Below are positions 19,141-27,927 of a DNA stretch of 64,000 nt, piece after piece; position 1 is the first letter of the stretch, and each line of letters starts with the position of its first letter. The notes beneath the pieces are model-generated. The model was not told the DNA's origin. It made no database searches and was given only the letters and a program-made list of their open reading frames with translations. A program made the translations under genes and the position numbers. Source of the stretch: Bacteroides cellulosilyticus (GTDB lineage: Bacteria > Bacteroidota > Bacteroidia > Bacteroidales > Bacteroidaceae); assembly GCF_020091405.1 (NCBI RefSeq), contig NZ_CP081903.1, forward strand, positions 496,001 to 560,000, read 5' to 3'.

Positions 19141-20021
19141 TTCTTCACCAGATATTGATTGAACATAATTCCCATTACAATCAATGCAAGACCGATGTAA
19201 GTTGTAAACACAATCTGTTCACCCAATATGATTGCAATGAAGAATAAAGACAAGAAGGGAGATAAGTAACAAAGCTGGTTGACCAGTGCCGGATTGGATG
19301 TTTTTCGCATGGCAAGGCTGAAAAAGATGAAAGGAATACCCATTTCGAACCCGCCGACATACATACCCGACAGTATACCGGGCAACGTATTAAGATGTAC
19401 GCCTACCCCCACAGCTCCTATCAGCAAATAGGCCGTGCCAAACAGGAAACTCATAAACAACGCAATACTGCCATCTGTTTTATCTTTGAACTTATTGTTT
19501 ATCATCCAATACATAGCCCACAGAAAGGCGCTCAATGCTGCCAGCAATAAGCCATGCACAGGTATGTCCATACCTCCCGACTGTCCCGTACCTACAGATA
19601 TAAGTACCACTCCACCCAGCGAAATGAACATGCCGATATATTTCTTCGGTGGTATGGGCTGATGGGCGAACAAGGCCAACAGAATAAGCAGTACAATAGG
19701 CCATGCATAATTGATGGGCTGTGCCACCTGTGCAGGTAGCAGGTCGTATGCTTTGAACAACACCAGATAATAAGCGACAGGATTCAGTAATCCCAATAAT
19801 GCAAAGTATCCCCATTGGCGACCGGAAAGTTCTGACACCAGTCTCCACTTCTTCTGGAAAGTCAGCAAAAGGGCAAATATGACTAATGAAGTACAACTGG
19901 CTATCAGCAGCATCTCAAAATGAGTTAGATGCGTCAAAGCTATCTTAAAAGCAGTGGCTACAGTAGACCAACTAAGCACTGCAATGCAGGCATAAACAAC
20001 GGCACTTGTACTGTTTTTCAT
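19137..20021 (-). CDS. DMT superfamily (EamA-type) permease
   Basis: 294 aa from MKNSTSAVVYACIAVLSWS (ATG at 20021). A longer in-frame start at 20117 would overlap the upstream gene and give a hydrophilic leader, so it was not used. Ten hydrophobic segments arranged as two EamA repeats are visible (repeat 1 about 8-135, repeat 2 about 150-290), with the typical first-helix WSTVATAFKIAL and a final helix near VFTTYIGLALIVMGIM. DMT proteins export or exchange amino acids, nucleotides or sugars across the inner membrane; the substrate is unknown. Its end overlaps the HTCS start, and it follows the DUF6055 gene by 46 bp, so it is probably transcribed with the PUL. Confidence 0.88.
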   Translation of the reverse strand: MKNSTSAVVYACIAVLSWSTVATAFKIALTHLTHFEMLLIASCTSLVIFALLLTFQKKWRLVSELSGRQWGYFALLGLLNPVAYYLVLFKAYDLLPAQVAQPINYAWPIVLLILLALFAHQPIPPKKYIGMFISLGGVVLISVGTGQSGGMDIPVHGLLLAALSAFLWAMYWMINNKFKDKTDGSIALFMSFLFGTAYLLIGAVGVGVHLNTLPGILSGMYVGGFEMGIPFIFFSLAMRKTSNPALVNQLCYLSPFLSLFFIAIILGEQIVFTTYIGLALIVMGIMFNQYLVKK

Positions 20022-20067
20022 CGGTTCATATATGTTTCTTTTGCAGACATCGTATTTATCTGTATGT

Positions 20068-21396
20068 TTATAAAGGATTGCTTCCCGTAACCCTGATGCG
20101 ATATGGCCATTGAGCATCTTTCTCTCCCGGAGCGGGATTCATCCAATGCTCCGTCGGCGCTCCCATCACAACCAACCACAAGTGGGTCAGAGTTTGATTT
20201 TTTGGAGCTGTAAAAATAATACTTTTCCCGCTATTATCGCCCATTTCCCCATAAATAGATTCACCTTCTGCCGTTACGGCAACAAAACCATAACGCCAAC
20301 CTGCCTTATCTGTGTGGATTGCAGTATATCCTTCCTTTCCCGCTTCTCCGCAGAAGTCCACTTTCACTTTCTCTCCCGGTTGAGGAACAGCCAAAGAAAT
20401 AGCATTGAATCCATAATTTTCAGGACAATTCTCCGGTGCTATCCCATACCAACCATCCGGCTGAGCTATTAGCTGAGAAGTATATTTATTGGTATACGGG
20501 CGTGTTTCTTTCCAGACGCGCGGAAAATCCCAGTTGATAAAGTGGCGGTAAGTATCAAACATCTCGTCACAGAATTGTTTCTGATTCAAAGCAGCCAAAC
20601 GTTTGTAGGTGATAACCGGGTCTTCTCCCCGCTTTCCCTGACGGTAAAGTTCGGCTATAATGGGAAGTCCCCGTTTCATACCCCAATATTCCAAGACGTA
20701 AGGTGAATGATAAATGTTCTCCATGTGGAGATAAGCCTTGTGAGTCAACTTCATGAAAGCCTCCCAATGATATTTTTCATCAGTAATCCATTCGGGATTA
20801 ACCTGCCACAGCATCCATTGCGAAGTCATTTCAAAGAAACCGCATCCTCCCCAGGCTTCACCCTGCCCGTCGCAACTGATCTGTGCCTGAAAACTATGTC
20901 CCAATTCATGGGCGATACAGTTCAGTTTCTTATCTTGCACACGGTTGGGAGCAATCCACAAAGCGCCGATTTCTCCGTCATAATCTCCACCGTATGCCGT
21001 GCCTTCCAGGGAATAGTTCAGCATCACCATCATGCGATACTTGTCGCACTTGGAACCGGGACGTGAGAATTCCAGTGTATCACGGAAGAAACGGTAAAAA
21101 CTCTCCAACTTATCCATCAGATTCGGTAAATCGACCTGCATATTGTGCCCTTCCAGCTGAGGCGGATTGGATAAGTCATTCCCAAACCCTTTCTCCCAGA
21201 AGATGACAAAATTCTCCGTACAAGCCATACGATGATAACTCCATTTGCTTTCAGGGTTTTGCAAGTCTATGTCCTGAAGGTCTTTGGGAATGTAGATGGC
21301 TTTGCCGGCAGGCATAGGAACAGATGCCACATTCTGCGCCTTCAAGGCTAATCCCCAAACGATAGCAAGACTTAATAAAAGGATATACTTCTTCAT
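20068..21396 (-). CDS. Secreted putative zinc metallopeptidase (DUF6055-like)
   Basis: 442 aa with signal peptide (YILLLSLAIVWGLALKAQ). A HELGHSFQ motif (His near residue 163) in the context LNCIAHELGHSFQAQIS is an HExxH zinc site, followed about 20 residues later by an acidic or aromatic stretch (GGCGFFEMTSQWM) that may carry the third ligand. The earlier segment WSYHRMACTENFVIFWEKGFG is shared with the larger protein encoded at 22826-25171, as is GEIGALWIAPNR versus KIGALWVNPST, so the two are paralogues. The C-terminus is beta-rich. Peptidase activity is inferred from the motif only. It is the seventh gene of the minus-strand arm, 5 bp after the CotH-like gene. Confidence 0.75.
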   Translation of the reverse strand: MKKYILLLSLAIVWGLALKAQNVASVPMPAGKAIYIPKDLQDIDLQNPESKWSYHRMACTENFVIFWEKGFGNDLSNPPQLEGHNMQVDLPNLMDKLESFYRFFRDTLEFSRPGSKCDKYRMMVMLNYSLEGTAYGGDYDGEIGALWIAPNRVQDKKLNCIAHELGHSFQAQISCDGQGEAWGGCGFFEMTSQWMLWQVNPEWITDEKYHWEAFMKLTHKAYLHMENIYHSPYVLEYWGMKRGLPIIAELYRQGKRGEDPVITYKRLAALNQKQFCDEMFDTYRHFINWDFPRVWKETRPYTNKYTSQLIAQPDGWYGIAPENCPENYGFNAISLAVPQPGEKVKVDFCGEAGKEGYTAIHTDKAGWRYGFVAVTAEGESIYGEMGDNSGKSIIFTAPKNQTLTHLWLVVMGAPTEHWMNPAPGEKDAQWPYRIRVTGSNPL

Positions 21397-21401
21397 AATC
21401 T

Positions 21402-22697
21402 TTATTTTGTTCCTGACGGATAGTTTTTAATAACAGTATCTAAATAATCGGTACGTTGTTGAAGCCATTGTTTCATCCGGGTTATCTCCGTCTGATAATT
21501 TTTATCAATAGGCCAGCATTCGGCATTACGCTTCATTGCGCCGGAACATCCTACGGCAAAACGACGTGTTTCTTCCCAAAATTCCGACATAATCTCACCC
21601 TTTATTTCCATCCAACGTGCCTTGTATTCGCTCACAAAGCGCTTATTTTTGAAAAGATCCGTAAAGAAAGACGGAACACGATAGCCTCCGGTATGATTGA
21701 CCGGATCAGTGCCCAATACAAGTTCCCGATAGCTGGTGAAATAGTTATGTCCGGTATACATGGTTCCCCAGTCAAAGTCAAATCCTGCATCAAAATCCCA
21801 AAGTGGCCCCATAGTCCAAAGCCCGTTTTTATCTTTATGCATATAGATGCTGCGTGGAGCATCTACTTCCACATTGTACACCAGTTCCTGTATTATCATA
21901 TAATCTATAAACGAAGCAATATTCATCAGCCGAGCGGTTGTTTCATAATCGCTGTCATGTATGCTCTGTTCTAATCGGGCAAAGTCATCCTGCACCCCCT
22001 TCAGTTGTGTGGCAGTAGCGTCTTCCGGATATTTCACACAAATGGGCATTCGGTAAACTGTCGACCAGAAGTTGTCTTCCCCGTTCGGATTCAATTCCGG
22101 TCCATCGTCCGCATCCAGCGAAATCAGCATACCCTGTTCATCATCCACCGCTACGCGGCTACTCCCTTGTTCCACCTGCTCTGTCAACTGATAGAGCCCG
22201 ATGTACTCACCGTTCAATGTTACTTCCACATAACGAGAATGATTAGTATAAGGCAAACCTAACTTCTCACCTGCAATAAATGTAAAGGTATTCATCATGT
22301 GGGTCGGATCACGGTAATTGGCAAGAAGCACCCAATCCTTTTCAGTAGCCAGTCCAAGTATTTCCGACTTCTTATCCAGCTTAATGCGATAAGGTTTCTT
22401 CGGATACCAAAGCCAGGTAGAATTCCCACGTCCGCGAATACGTCCTGTTCCGTTATAATCCCATTCTTCTATTTCAGAGTCAATGATGAAGTTACAGTTT
22501 ACATAATCCTTTTTATCCTTCCCCATAATAGGGGCAGCGTTTTCGGTGTTGATGGTCAGTTGAGCAACTTGATAGATCATTTCTTTAGTAGATATCGGAA
22601 GAGTGCAAACAGGTTCTGAATCATCGGAGCAGCTTGCTAAAAATAGGGATAAGCATATCAGCTCTCCCCAAAATACATTCCTGACTATTGAGTTCAT
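21402..22697 (-). CDS. CotH kinase-like lipoprotein
   Basis: 431 aa from MNSIVRNVFWGEL (ATG at 22697), which places a lipobox (LFLASC) at residues 17-22; the alternative ATG at 22748 adds a second hydrophobic stretch and is less likely. The body has the CotH pattern: RIRGRGNSTWLWYPKKPYRIKL, KDWVLLANYRDPT, EVTLNGEYIGLYQLTEQV and the proposed catalytic aspartates in MGPLWDFDAGFDFDWG. CotH proteins are atypical, secreted protein kinases known from Bacillus spore coats and from fungi. The many Bacteroides homologues sit in PULs or near surface lipoproteins and their function is unproven. It lies between the two DUF6055 genes, so a role on the same protein substrate is conceivable. Confidence 0.8.
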   Translation of the reverse strand: MNSIVRNVFWGELICLSLFLASCSDDSEPVCTLPISTKEMIYQVAQLTINTENAAPIMGKDKKDYVNCNFIIDSEIEEWDYNGTGRIRGRGNSTWLWYPKKPYRIKLDKKSEILGLATEKDWVLLANYRDPTHMMNTFTFIAGEKLGLPYTNHSRYVEVTLNGEYIGLYQLTEQVEQGSSRVAVDDEQGMLISLDADDGPELNPNGEDNFWSTVYRMPICVKYPEDATATQLKGVQDDFARLEQSIHDSDYETTARLMNIASFIDYMIIQELVYNVEVDAPRSIYMHKDKNGLWTMGPLWDFDAGFDFDWGTMYTGHNYFTSYRELVLGTDPVNHTGGYRVPSFFTDLFKNKRFVSEYKARWMEIKGEIMSEFWEETRRFAVGCSGAMKRNAECWPIDKNYQTEITRMKQWLQQRTDYLDTVIKNYPSGTK

Positions 22698-22772
22698 ATT
22701 AACAGCTAAAATTAATAAATAAAATAAGCAGTAATTCCGCCTATACATTTTATCTTACTATATTACAATTAA

Positions 22773-22804
22773 GAGCCTGTGTCTGTCGGTACAAACACAA
22801 GCTC
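22773..22804 (-). terminator. Hairpin between the BACON/DUF6055 gene and the CotH gene
   Basis: A 10-bp stem (GAGCCTGTGT/ACACAAGCTC with one G-U pair) and 12-nt loop sit just downstream of the 22826 stop on the minus strand. Only a weak T-rich exit is present, so it may attenuate rather than end the operon transcript. Confidence 0.5.
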
Positions 22805-22825
22805 CTAATATTATTTTGAGAATAG

Positions 22826-25171
22826 TTATTCTACAATAAAATTGAATTTAAGAGTAGCAATGTATTCTTTACCATCCTTGGTATAGACAAGTTCAACCAC
22901 TTGAGGATAAGTTTCTCCGGCAGTAATCGTACCTGGCATAAAACCGACTTCCATATCGTAGATCGTGTGAAGTTTGGTATAAGTACGTGCATCTGCGCCC
23001 CATCCTTGCGGTTTACCAGCAGCATTACACCAGAATCCTCCTAACTCACCACCACAATTATCTTCATAACTATAAGTACCATCAGGCAATTTCAGACGCA
23101 TACAGATTTTTCCTTCGGCCAATCCCTCAGAACTATGTTGCTGGATGGCTGCAAAATCTTCCGGCATCAGGCAGAAAGCATGGCAAATAGCTGCATTATC
23201 GTAGTAAGCGATGTTATAATGAGCAAATTCATAAGATGCATCAGCCGTACCGCGCACATTAATAATCATCTCAACGCTTTTAGGCTTAGCATTCGGATCA
23301 AGCACCACTTCAACTACATCATTATAACTTTCCACGTCGGTGCCACTCAAAGTAATAGTATAAGGCCATTGTTCGTCATCTTCTTCCTTATCATTCCAAT
23401 ACTGACGATTGTATTCATCGGGAGCAGCCATTATCACGAAGTAGAGTTCATTGGTGCCTGCAGGTACTATATATGAAGCCGTACCTTCGGCACCTTTGCT
23501 CATTTCCGAATAGGTCGGTTTACCATTTACTATAGCTACATAACCATAACGGTAATCAGATGAAGTATTATCCGAAGTATTGTAGGCCGTGGTTTTAGCC
23601 ACAACTTTTCCATCTCCATCTACCTGCTCGCCTTTATCTCCCTTGGCAAGAGCACTTCCGGGAGTGATAGCACCAACCGTAGTAGAAACTGTAGTACCGG
23701 CAGCAGGCACTTTCATTTTAATAACATTGAAACCGGTAGTTCCGGGACAACTCGCATAACCCACCTGATATTTGAGGTCGCCTACCTTGTATAAATCAGT
23801 ACTATAATCACCTTTCACATAATCAGGTACAGTCACCGGTTTACTTTCATTATTGGCAAACTTCAAGTCATAGTATACCATACGTGAAGCATAGTCATAA
23901 AGATCAGCATAAAGAACATTCTGATTATTACCGCAATATATACGCTGGTAAGTTTGCAATGGATCTTCAGGATATTCCGAATCACGCCAAATACGTCCAT
24001 ATGCATCAATTCCATGTTTCTCTACCCAAGTATGCTGCAACCAGTAACTGGCGTAACGCATCCATTCATGGTTGAAGTGTCGATGATAATTCTTTTTCCA
24101 AACATCAAGATGATAGCCGAACATTTCTTCCGGATAGTCAAGTTGAGCTTGCCATTGCGCACACTGTTCCCAGAAAGCACAACCTCCGGCACCATCGGGG
24201 CCAAATCCATAACGGAATCCATGATGTAAATCAGCCGGAGCCCCCTGCTTGTTCACTTTATCAGCATAAACTTGGTACTGGAATGAGTGACCGATTTCAT
24301 GAGCTATGGTAGACCCTACAGGCTGACAAGTAGATGGATTTACCCAAAGGGCACCTATTTTGTCATCATAACCAGAACCAGTGGCAAGCCACTCATCCTG
24401 ATAAATCAGATAAATCTGCATCTTATAATCGTCAAGCATAGATTTACCTTCACCCAAAGTCGCCATCTTAAGAATGTTAACATTGGTATTGAAGTATAAC
24501 TCCGCTTTCTTAAGAAGGTCATCAATATCTACGCGCATGGCAGCCGAAACGCTTTCCGCATTTGGATCTTCTCCAAACTCCGGTGACCAGAATACAAAGA
24601 AGTGTTCACTTTGCTTCATGCGATGCCATGAATAGTAGCTGTCATGACGAAGCATATACTCAGGACCTTCCTCGAAGTGAGGATTTCCGGCACCGGGACA
24701 AATGTATTTGGCATAATCTTTAATTTCATCAGGTTTCAGGTACAATACCTTATACTTTTGAACCAACTTAATAGCCTGCGACTGACCTTTTACGGTAGAG
24801 ATTGTAACAGTGGCAGAACGGTCATTGGCAGTGTCTTCGTTCTCCTGCATGGTCACAGTCAACTTCAACTCTTCACCAGCTTTACCTTCAGCAGGTGACA
24901 CACTAGCCCATGAACAGGCATTACCTTCGGCATCCACAACGGCAACCGTCCAGTCCATGTCACTCTTAAAGTTTATTTCCAAGTTCTTGTCTTCGGCTTC
25001 AACCGCATAATCGGCCTCCATACCTGCAATAGAACCTTTATATCGAGGATCATAATCAGCTACACGTTTTGACATATCGTCATCTTCACATGCAGTAGTG
25101 AGAAACGATGTTCCACTAACAACCATCAACATAGCTGCGAAGTAGAAATAGTGTCGTATATTGCTTTTCAT
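22826..25171 (-). CDS. BACON domain, DUF6055-like putative metallopeptidase and DUF4859 lipoprotein
   Basis: 781 aa. Lipoprotein signal with lipobox VSGTSFLTTAC near residue 28; a BACON domain (about 55-140: EINFKSDMDWTVAVV ... SWASVSPAEG ... RSATVTISTVKGQ), typically a mucin- or glycan-binding spacer; a DUF6055-like domain (about 150-610) with zinc motif TIAHEIGHSFQYQVY (His near residue 290); and a C-terminal DUF4859 domain ending in a beta-rich FWCNAAGKPQGWG segment. The architecture suggests a surface-tethered peptidase that docks on a glycoprotein. The catalytic motif is visible; activity is inferred. It lies 34 bp after the smaller DUF4859 lipoprotein gene. Confidence 0.78.
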   Translation of the reverse strand: MKSNIRHYFYFAAMLMVVSGTSFLTTACEDDDMSKRVADYDPRYKGSIAGMEADYAVEAEDKNLEINFKSDMDWTVAVVDAEGNACSWASVSPAEGKAGEELKLTVTMQENEDTANDRSATVTISTVKGQSQAIKLVQKYKVLYLKPDEIKDYAKYICPGAGNPHFEEGPEYMLRHDSYYSWHRMKQSEHFFVFWSPEFGEDPNAESVSAAMRVDIDDLLKKAELYFNTNVNILKMATLGEGKSMLDDYKMQIYLIYQDEWLATGSGYDDKIGALWVNPSTCQPVGSTIAHEIGHSFQYQVYADKVNKQGAPADLHHGFRYGFGPDGAGGCAFWEQCAQWQAQLDYPEEMFGYHLDVWKKNYHRHFNHEWMRYASYWLQHTWVEKHGIDAYGRIWRDSEYPEDPLQTYQRIYCGNNQNVLYADLYDYASRMVYYDLKFANNESKPVTVPDYVKGDYSTDLYKVGDLKYQVGYASCPGTTGFNVIKMKVPAAGTTVSTTVGAITPGSALAKGDKGEQVDGDGKVVAKTTAYNTSDNTSSDYRYGYVAIVNGKPTYSEMSKGAEGTASYIVPAGTNELYFVIMAAPDEYNRQYWNDKEEDDEQWPYTITLSGTDVESYNDVVEVVLDPNAKPKSVEMIINVRGTADASYEFAHYNIAYYDNAAICHAFCLMPEDFAAIQQHSSEGLAEGKICMRLKLPDGTYSYEDNCGGELGGFWCNAAGKPQGWGADARTYTKLHTIYDMEVGFMPGTITAGETYPQVVELVYTKDGKEYIATLKFNFIVE

Positions 25172-25205
25172 TTTATATTGTTTTAGAAAGTTTAAAAATA
25201 AGGTA

Positions 25206-26204
25206 TTACTCGAAAGTTGCGTTCAAAAGGAACGACATCGCTTTTTGTTTATCAGGAGTAGCCAAACCAAATTTAACCATCATTGTAGTTCCCGATGCGA
25301 TACCCGGAGCACGTCCGATAGCCATGCAAGCCGGATCATCCTCTAACCAAGGCTCGATGAAGAAAGAGAAGCCATCTGCTCCCCAAGTGCAAATTTCGTT
25401 ATTTGCATTACACCAGTAACCACCATTATTTGCAGTAGAAGTGCCGTCCCAAACATATGCATTAGTTTCAAGGTTCATTATATAAGGTTTTACTGCGCCA
25501 TCAGAAACAGCAGCAACCAATTCGGCAGAAGACATGCCAAACACATAATTGATATTTTCAGCTACACTCTCGAATGTCAACGAATAAGCATTATAGTCAC
25601 CAGCAGGAATCGTTATATCCTGAATGATGAAACTCTTATCAAATACAGTCATAGCCATAACGAAACGAATAGCCGTATTGTAGTTTGGTCCATCAAGGGC
25701 AAAGCCAAACTCTATCGAAGCTGCACCACCGGCATTTCCATCGGGATAAAAATTGAAGCATTTGGTTGCGGCATCGAATTCAATGATGCCATACAAGGAT
25801 ACATCATCAATTTCACATACATTACCGTTTTTATTAACATACCAGCCATATTTCTTCCCTTCTACATTGGCTTTTGCTTTGTTCCATACACTACGGGAGG
25901 CATTAATGGGACAGACAACCACTTTCCCGCTCTCAATAGCACTCATCAGTTCATCTACTGTCATGCCGAGCTGTTGCTGTATTATTGTTTCATATTGTTC
26001 GATACTAATGGTAGCAGGAACAGGATCGCCAGCTTTTTTATCAAAGGTACTGGTTACAGTTCCCTTTTCATCTGTTTTCACGGGTGGATTCTCATTTGGA
26101 CCGTACACATGCATACTTGTAGCATCTGTATATTCTTCACTGCAAGCGGTTGTCATAAACAACGCACCACAAATCATCAGTATATAGATTAATTTCTTTT
26201 TCAT
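25206..26204 (-). CDS. DUF4859 domain surface lipoprotein
   Basis: 332 aa with a lipobox (MICGALFMTTAC, Cys near residue 21) and a Ser/Thr/Pro-rich linker. Two DUF4859-like stretches are visible: one near 110-190 and one near 215-332 with the signature GGYWCNANNEICTWG, the same FWCN/WG signature as in the upstream-arm metallopeptidase. DUF4859 is common in SusE/F-like positions in Bacteroidetes PULs and is assumed to bind glycan or glycoprotein. The gene directly follows susD (6-bp gap), the place normally held by SusE/SusF-type binding proteins, which supports that role by position. Confidence 0.75.
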   Translation of the reverse strand: MKKKLIYILMICGALFMTTACSEEYTDATSMHVYGPNENPPVKTDEKGTVTSTFDKKAGDPVPATISIEQYETIIQQQLGMTVDELMSAIESGKVVVCPINASRSVWNKAKANVEGKKYGWYVNKNGNVCEIDDVSLYGIIEFDAATKCFNFYPDGNAGGAASIEFGFALDGPNYNTAIRFVMAMTVFDKSFIIQDITIPAGDYNAYSLTFESVAENINYVFGMSSAELVAAVSDGAVKPYIMNLETNAYVWDGTSTANNGGYWCNANNEICTWGADGFSFFIEPWLEDDPACMAIGRAPGIASGTTMMVKFGLATPDKQKAMSFLLNATFE

Positions 26205-26210
26205 GGTTCT

Positions 26211-27905
26211 TTATTTTGCGGTTGTATAACCAGGGTTCTGAACTAAGTTAGGATTGGCATCCAGATTATCCTGCAGGATGGGGAAGATGTCAAGATGGTG
26301 ATCATTCGGATTAGTGTTAGCACTCTTGCCGAACCATGACTTACCATTGAAAACATTGCATCCATTAGTCATCTTGAAGCGAATAAGGTCTTGACGACGG
26401 TGGTGTTCATACACAAACTCCCAAGCCAATTCATCAAGCAAACCACCAAGAATGATATCATCACCACCTTCGTGAGTAGTAATAACTTCAACATTGGTAA
26501 GGTTCTTGTCATCATCAAGCGTACCTTGCGTTTCGCGCAATCCATAATCGTATACGCTGCCTCCTTTCAGTTGGGCAACAGTACGGACTGCTTTTTCAGG
26601 GTTGTTTTTGAATGCACGACGACGAATCATCGTTACAATATCCGCAGCATCCTGCTCTGTCTCACCATTATATCCGCCCAGACGGAGCAAACATTCAGCC
26701 TTAATAAAGTAGGCGTCTGTCAAACGAAAGAAAGGTACATTGTCATCACTGGTACCAATGTTACCCGGTTGAATCTCATAGAGCCATAAACGAGCACCCT
26801 GATAGTCACCTGCACCTGGCTTTTCAATAGCCCATACTTCGGGAGTAAGATTCACCTCTTTTCCGTTATCATAGAGTATATTTCCTTGTTGGTCACGCTG
26901 AACGCCCCATTTCCAAGTATCAGCCTTACGGGTGTCATCTTCATCATAAGTATCAAAAAACTGCGGTACGCAAGCACTTCCATTCCAAGGGTCGAACGAA
27001 ACGCCAAATACATCCTTGCAGATGGCGGGAAACCATTTGCAGAAGTGGTTCGTACCATGACCAGCATATTTATTGCTATACATCAGTTCGAATATATTTT
27101 CCTTGCTCCCGGCTACGGAGAAAGGCTCACGATAATTCTCGGCCAATGTATAGGCACCATCATTGATGACTTCATTCACCTGTTCGATAGCCAAACCATA
27201 GTATTTATTATCAGGAGCATCGGGGAACCAAGCATCATGGTTCAGATACATCTTTGCCAGTAGCATACAGGCACCATAGTAATTCAGCTGTCCTTTTTCC
27301 ACTTCTTTAGTAAGCAATGGTTTCGACTCTTCTACTTCTTTCACTATGAAATCGAAAGTAAACTGCGGAGTCTCCTGTTTCGGCATATAGTCGGCCGGCA
27401 GTTTCAAAGTAGTAGTTACAGGAATATTGCGATGCAAATCGAACAATACATAATAGAACAGCGCACGGAAAGTGCGCAACTCGGCTGTTGCTCTTTCGTT
27501 ACTGCTGATGGTTTCATCGTCAAGCAACTGATTGCAAGAGTTTATACCTTGATAACAAGAGTACCAAGGGCGATAAAGATGATTAATAGTAGGATGGAAT
27601 TCATGCTTGTGCAATGAAACATATTGTGCACCCCATCCTCCATAAGTACGGTAAGGGGTCATAATCAAGTCACCACACTCTTGGCTAATATCCATATAAC
27701 CTTCCCAGCCATCGTACATATCGCGTAAACGGTCGTAAATTACACCATATTGAGCCGCAATCTCGGTTTCAGTAAATTCGTAGCTACCATCACCAGGAAG
27801 TTCACTATATAAGGTTTCACTCAAATCGGTGCAACTGCCTAACAGAATTGAACCGGCAAATAATATACCGACAGCACCTTTCTTAAATATCGTATTATAT
27901 TTCAT
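26211..27905 (-). CDS. SusD/RagB family nutrient-binding outer-membrane lipoprotein
   Basis: 564 aa with a lipobox (FAGSILLGSC, Cys near residue 25), then the usual SusD start (TDLSETLYSELPGDG). TPR-like helices follow (ERATAELRTFRALFYYVLFDLHRNIPV; YYGACMLLAKMYLNHDAW), then the conserved C-terminal RRQDLIRFKMTNG and LDIFPILQDNLDANPNLVQNPGY. SusD acts as the lid of the SusC transporter, capturing oligosaccharide or glycopeptide at the cell surface. It follows susC by 22 bp. Length and ending motifs are standard; the ligand is unknown. Confidence 0.95.
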   Translation of the reverse strand: MKYNTIFKKGAVGILFAGSILLGSCTDLSETLYSELPGDGSYEFTETEIAAQYGVIYDRLRDMYDGWEGYMDISQECGDLIMTPYRTYGGWGAQYVSLHKHEFHPTINHLYRPWYSCYQGINSCNQLLDDETISSNERATAELRTFRALFYYVLFDLHRNIPVTTTLKLPADYMPKQETPQFTFDFIVKEVEESKPLLTKEVEKGQLNYYGACMLLAKMYLNHDAWFPDAPDNKYYGLAIEQVNEVINDGAYTLAENYREPFSVAGSKENIFELMYSNKYAGHGTNHFCKWFPAICKDVFGVSFDPWNGSACVPQFFDTYDEDDTRKADTWKWGVQRDQQGNILYDNGKEVNLTPEVWAIEKPGAGDYQGARLWLYEIQPGNIGTSDDNVPFFRLTDAYFIKAECLLRLGGYNGETEQDAADIVTMIRRRAFKNNPEKAVRTVAQLKGGSVYDYGLRETQGTLDDDKNLTNVEVITTHEGGDDIILGGLLDELAWEFVYEHHRRQDLIRFKMTNGCNVFNGKSWFGKSANTNPNDHHLDIFPILQDNLDANPNLVQNPGYTTAK

Positions 27906-27927
27906 AATTATTTTGCTTTTAATGAGG

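Noticed and set aside
19137..20117. Longer 326-codon version of the DMT permease
   Set aside because: The extra N-terminus overlaps the upstream gene by 50 bp and is hydrophilic; the start at 20021 begins right before the first helix.
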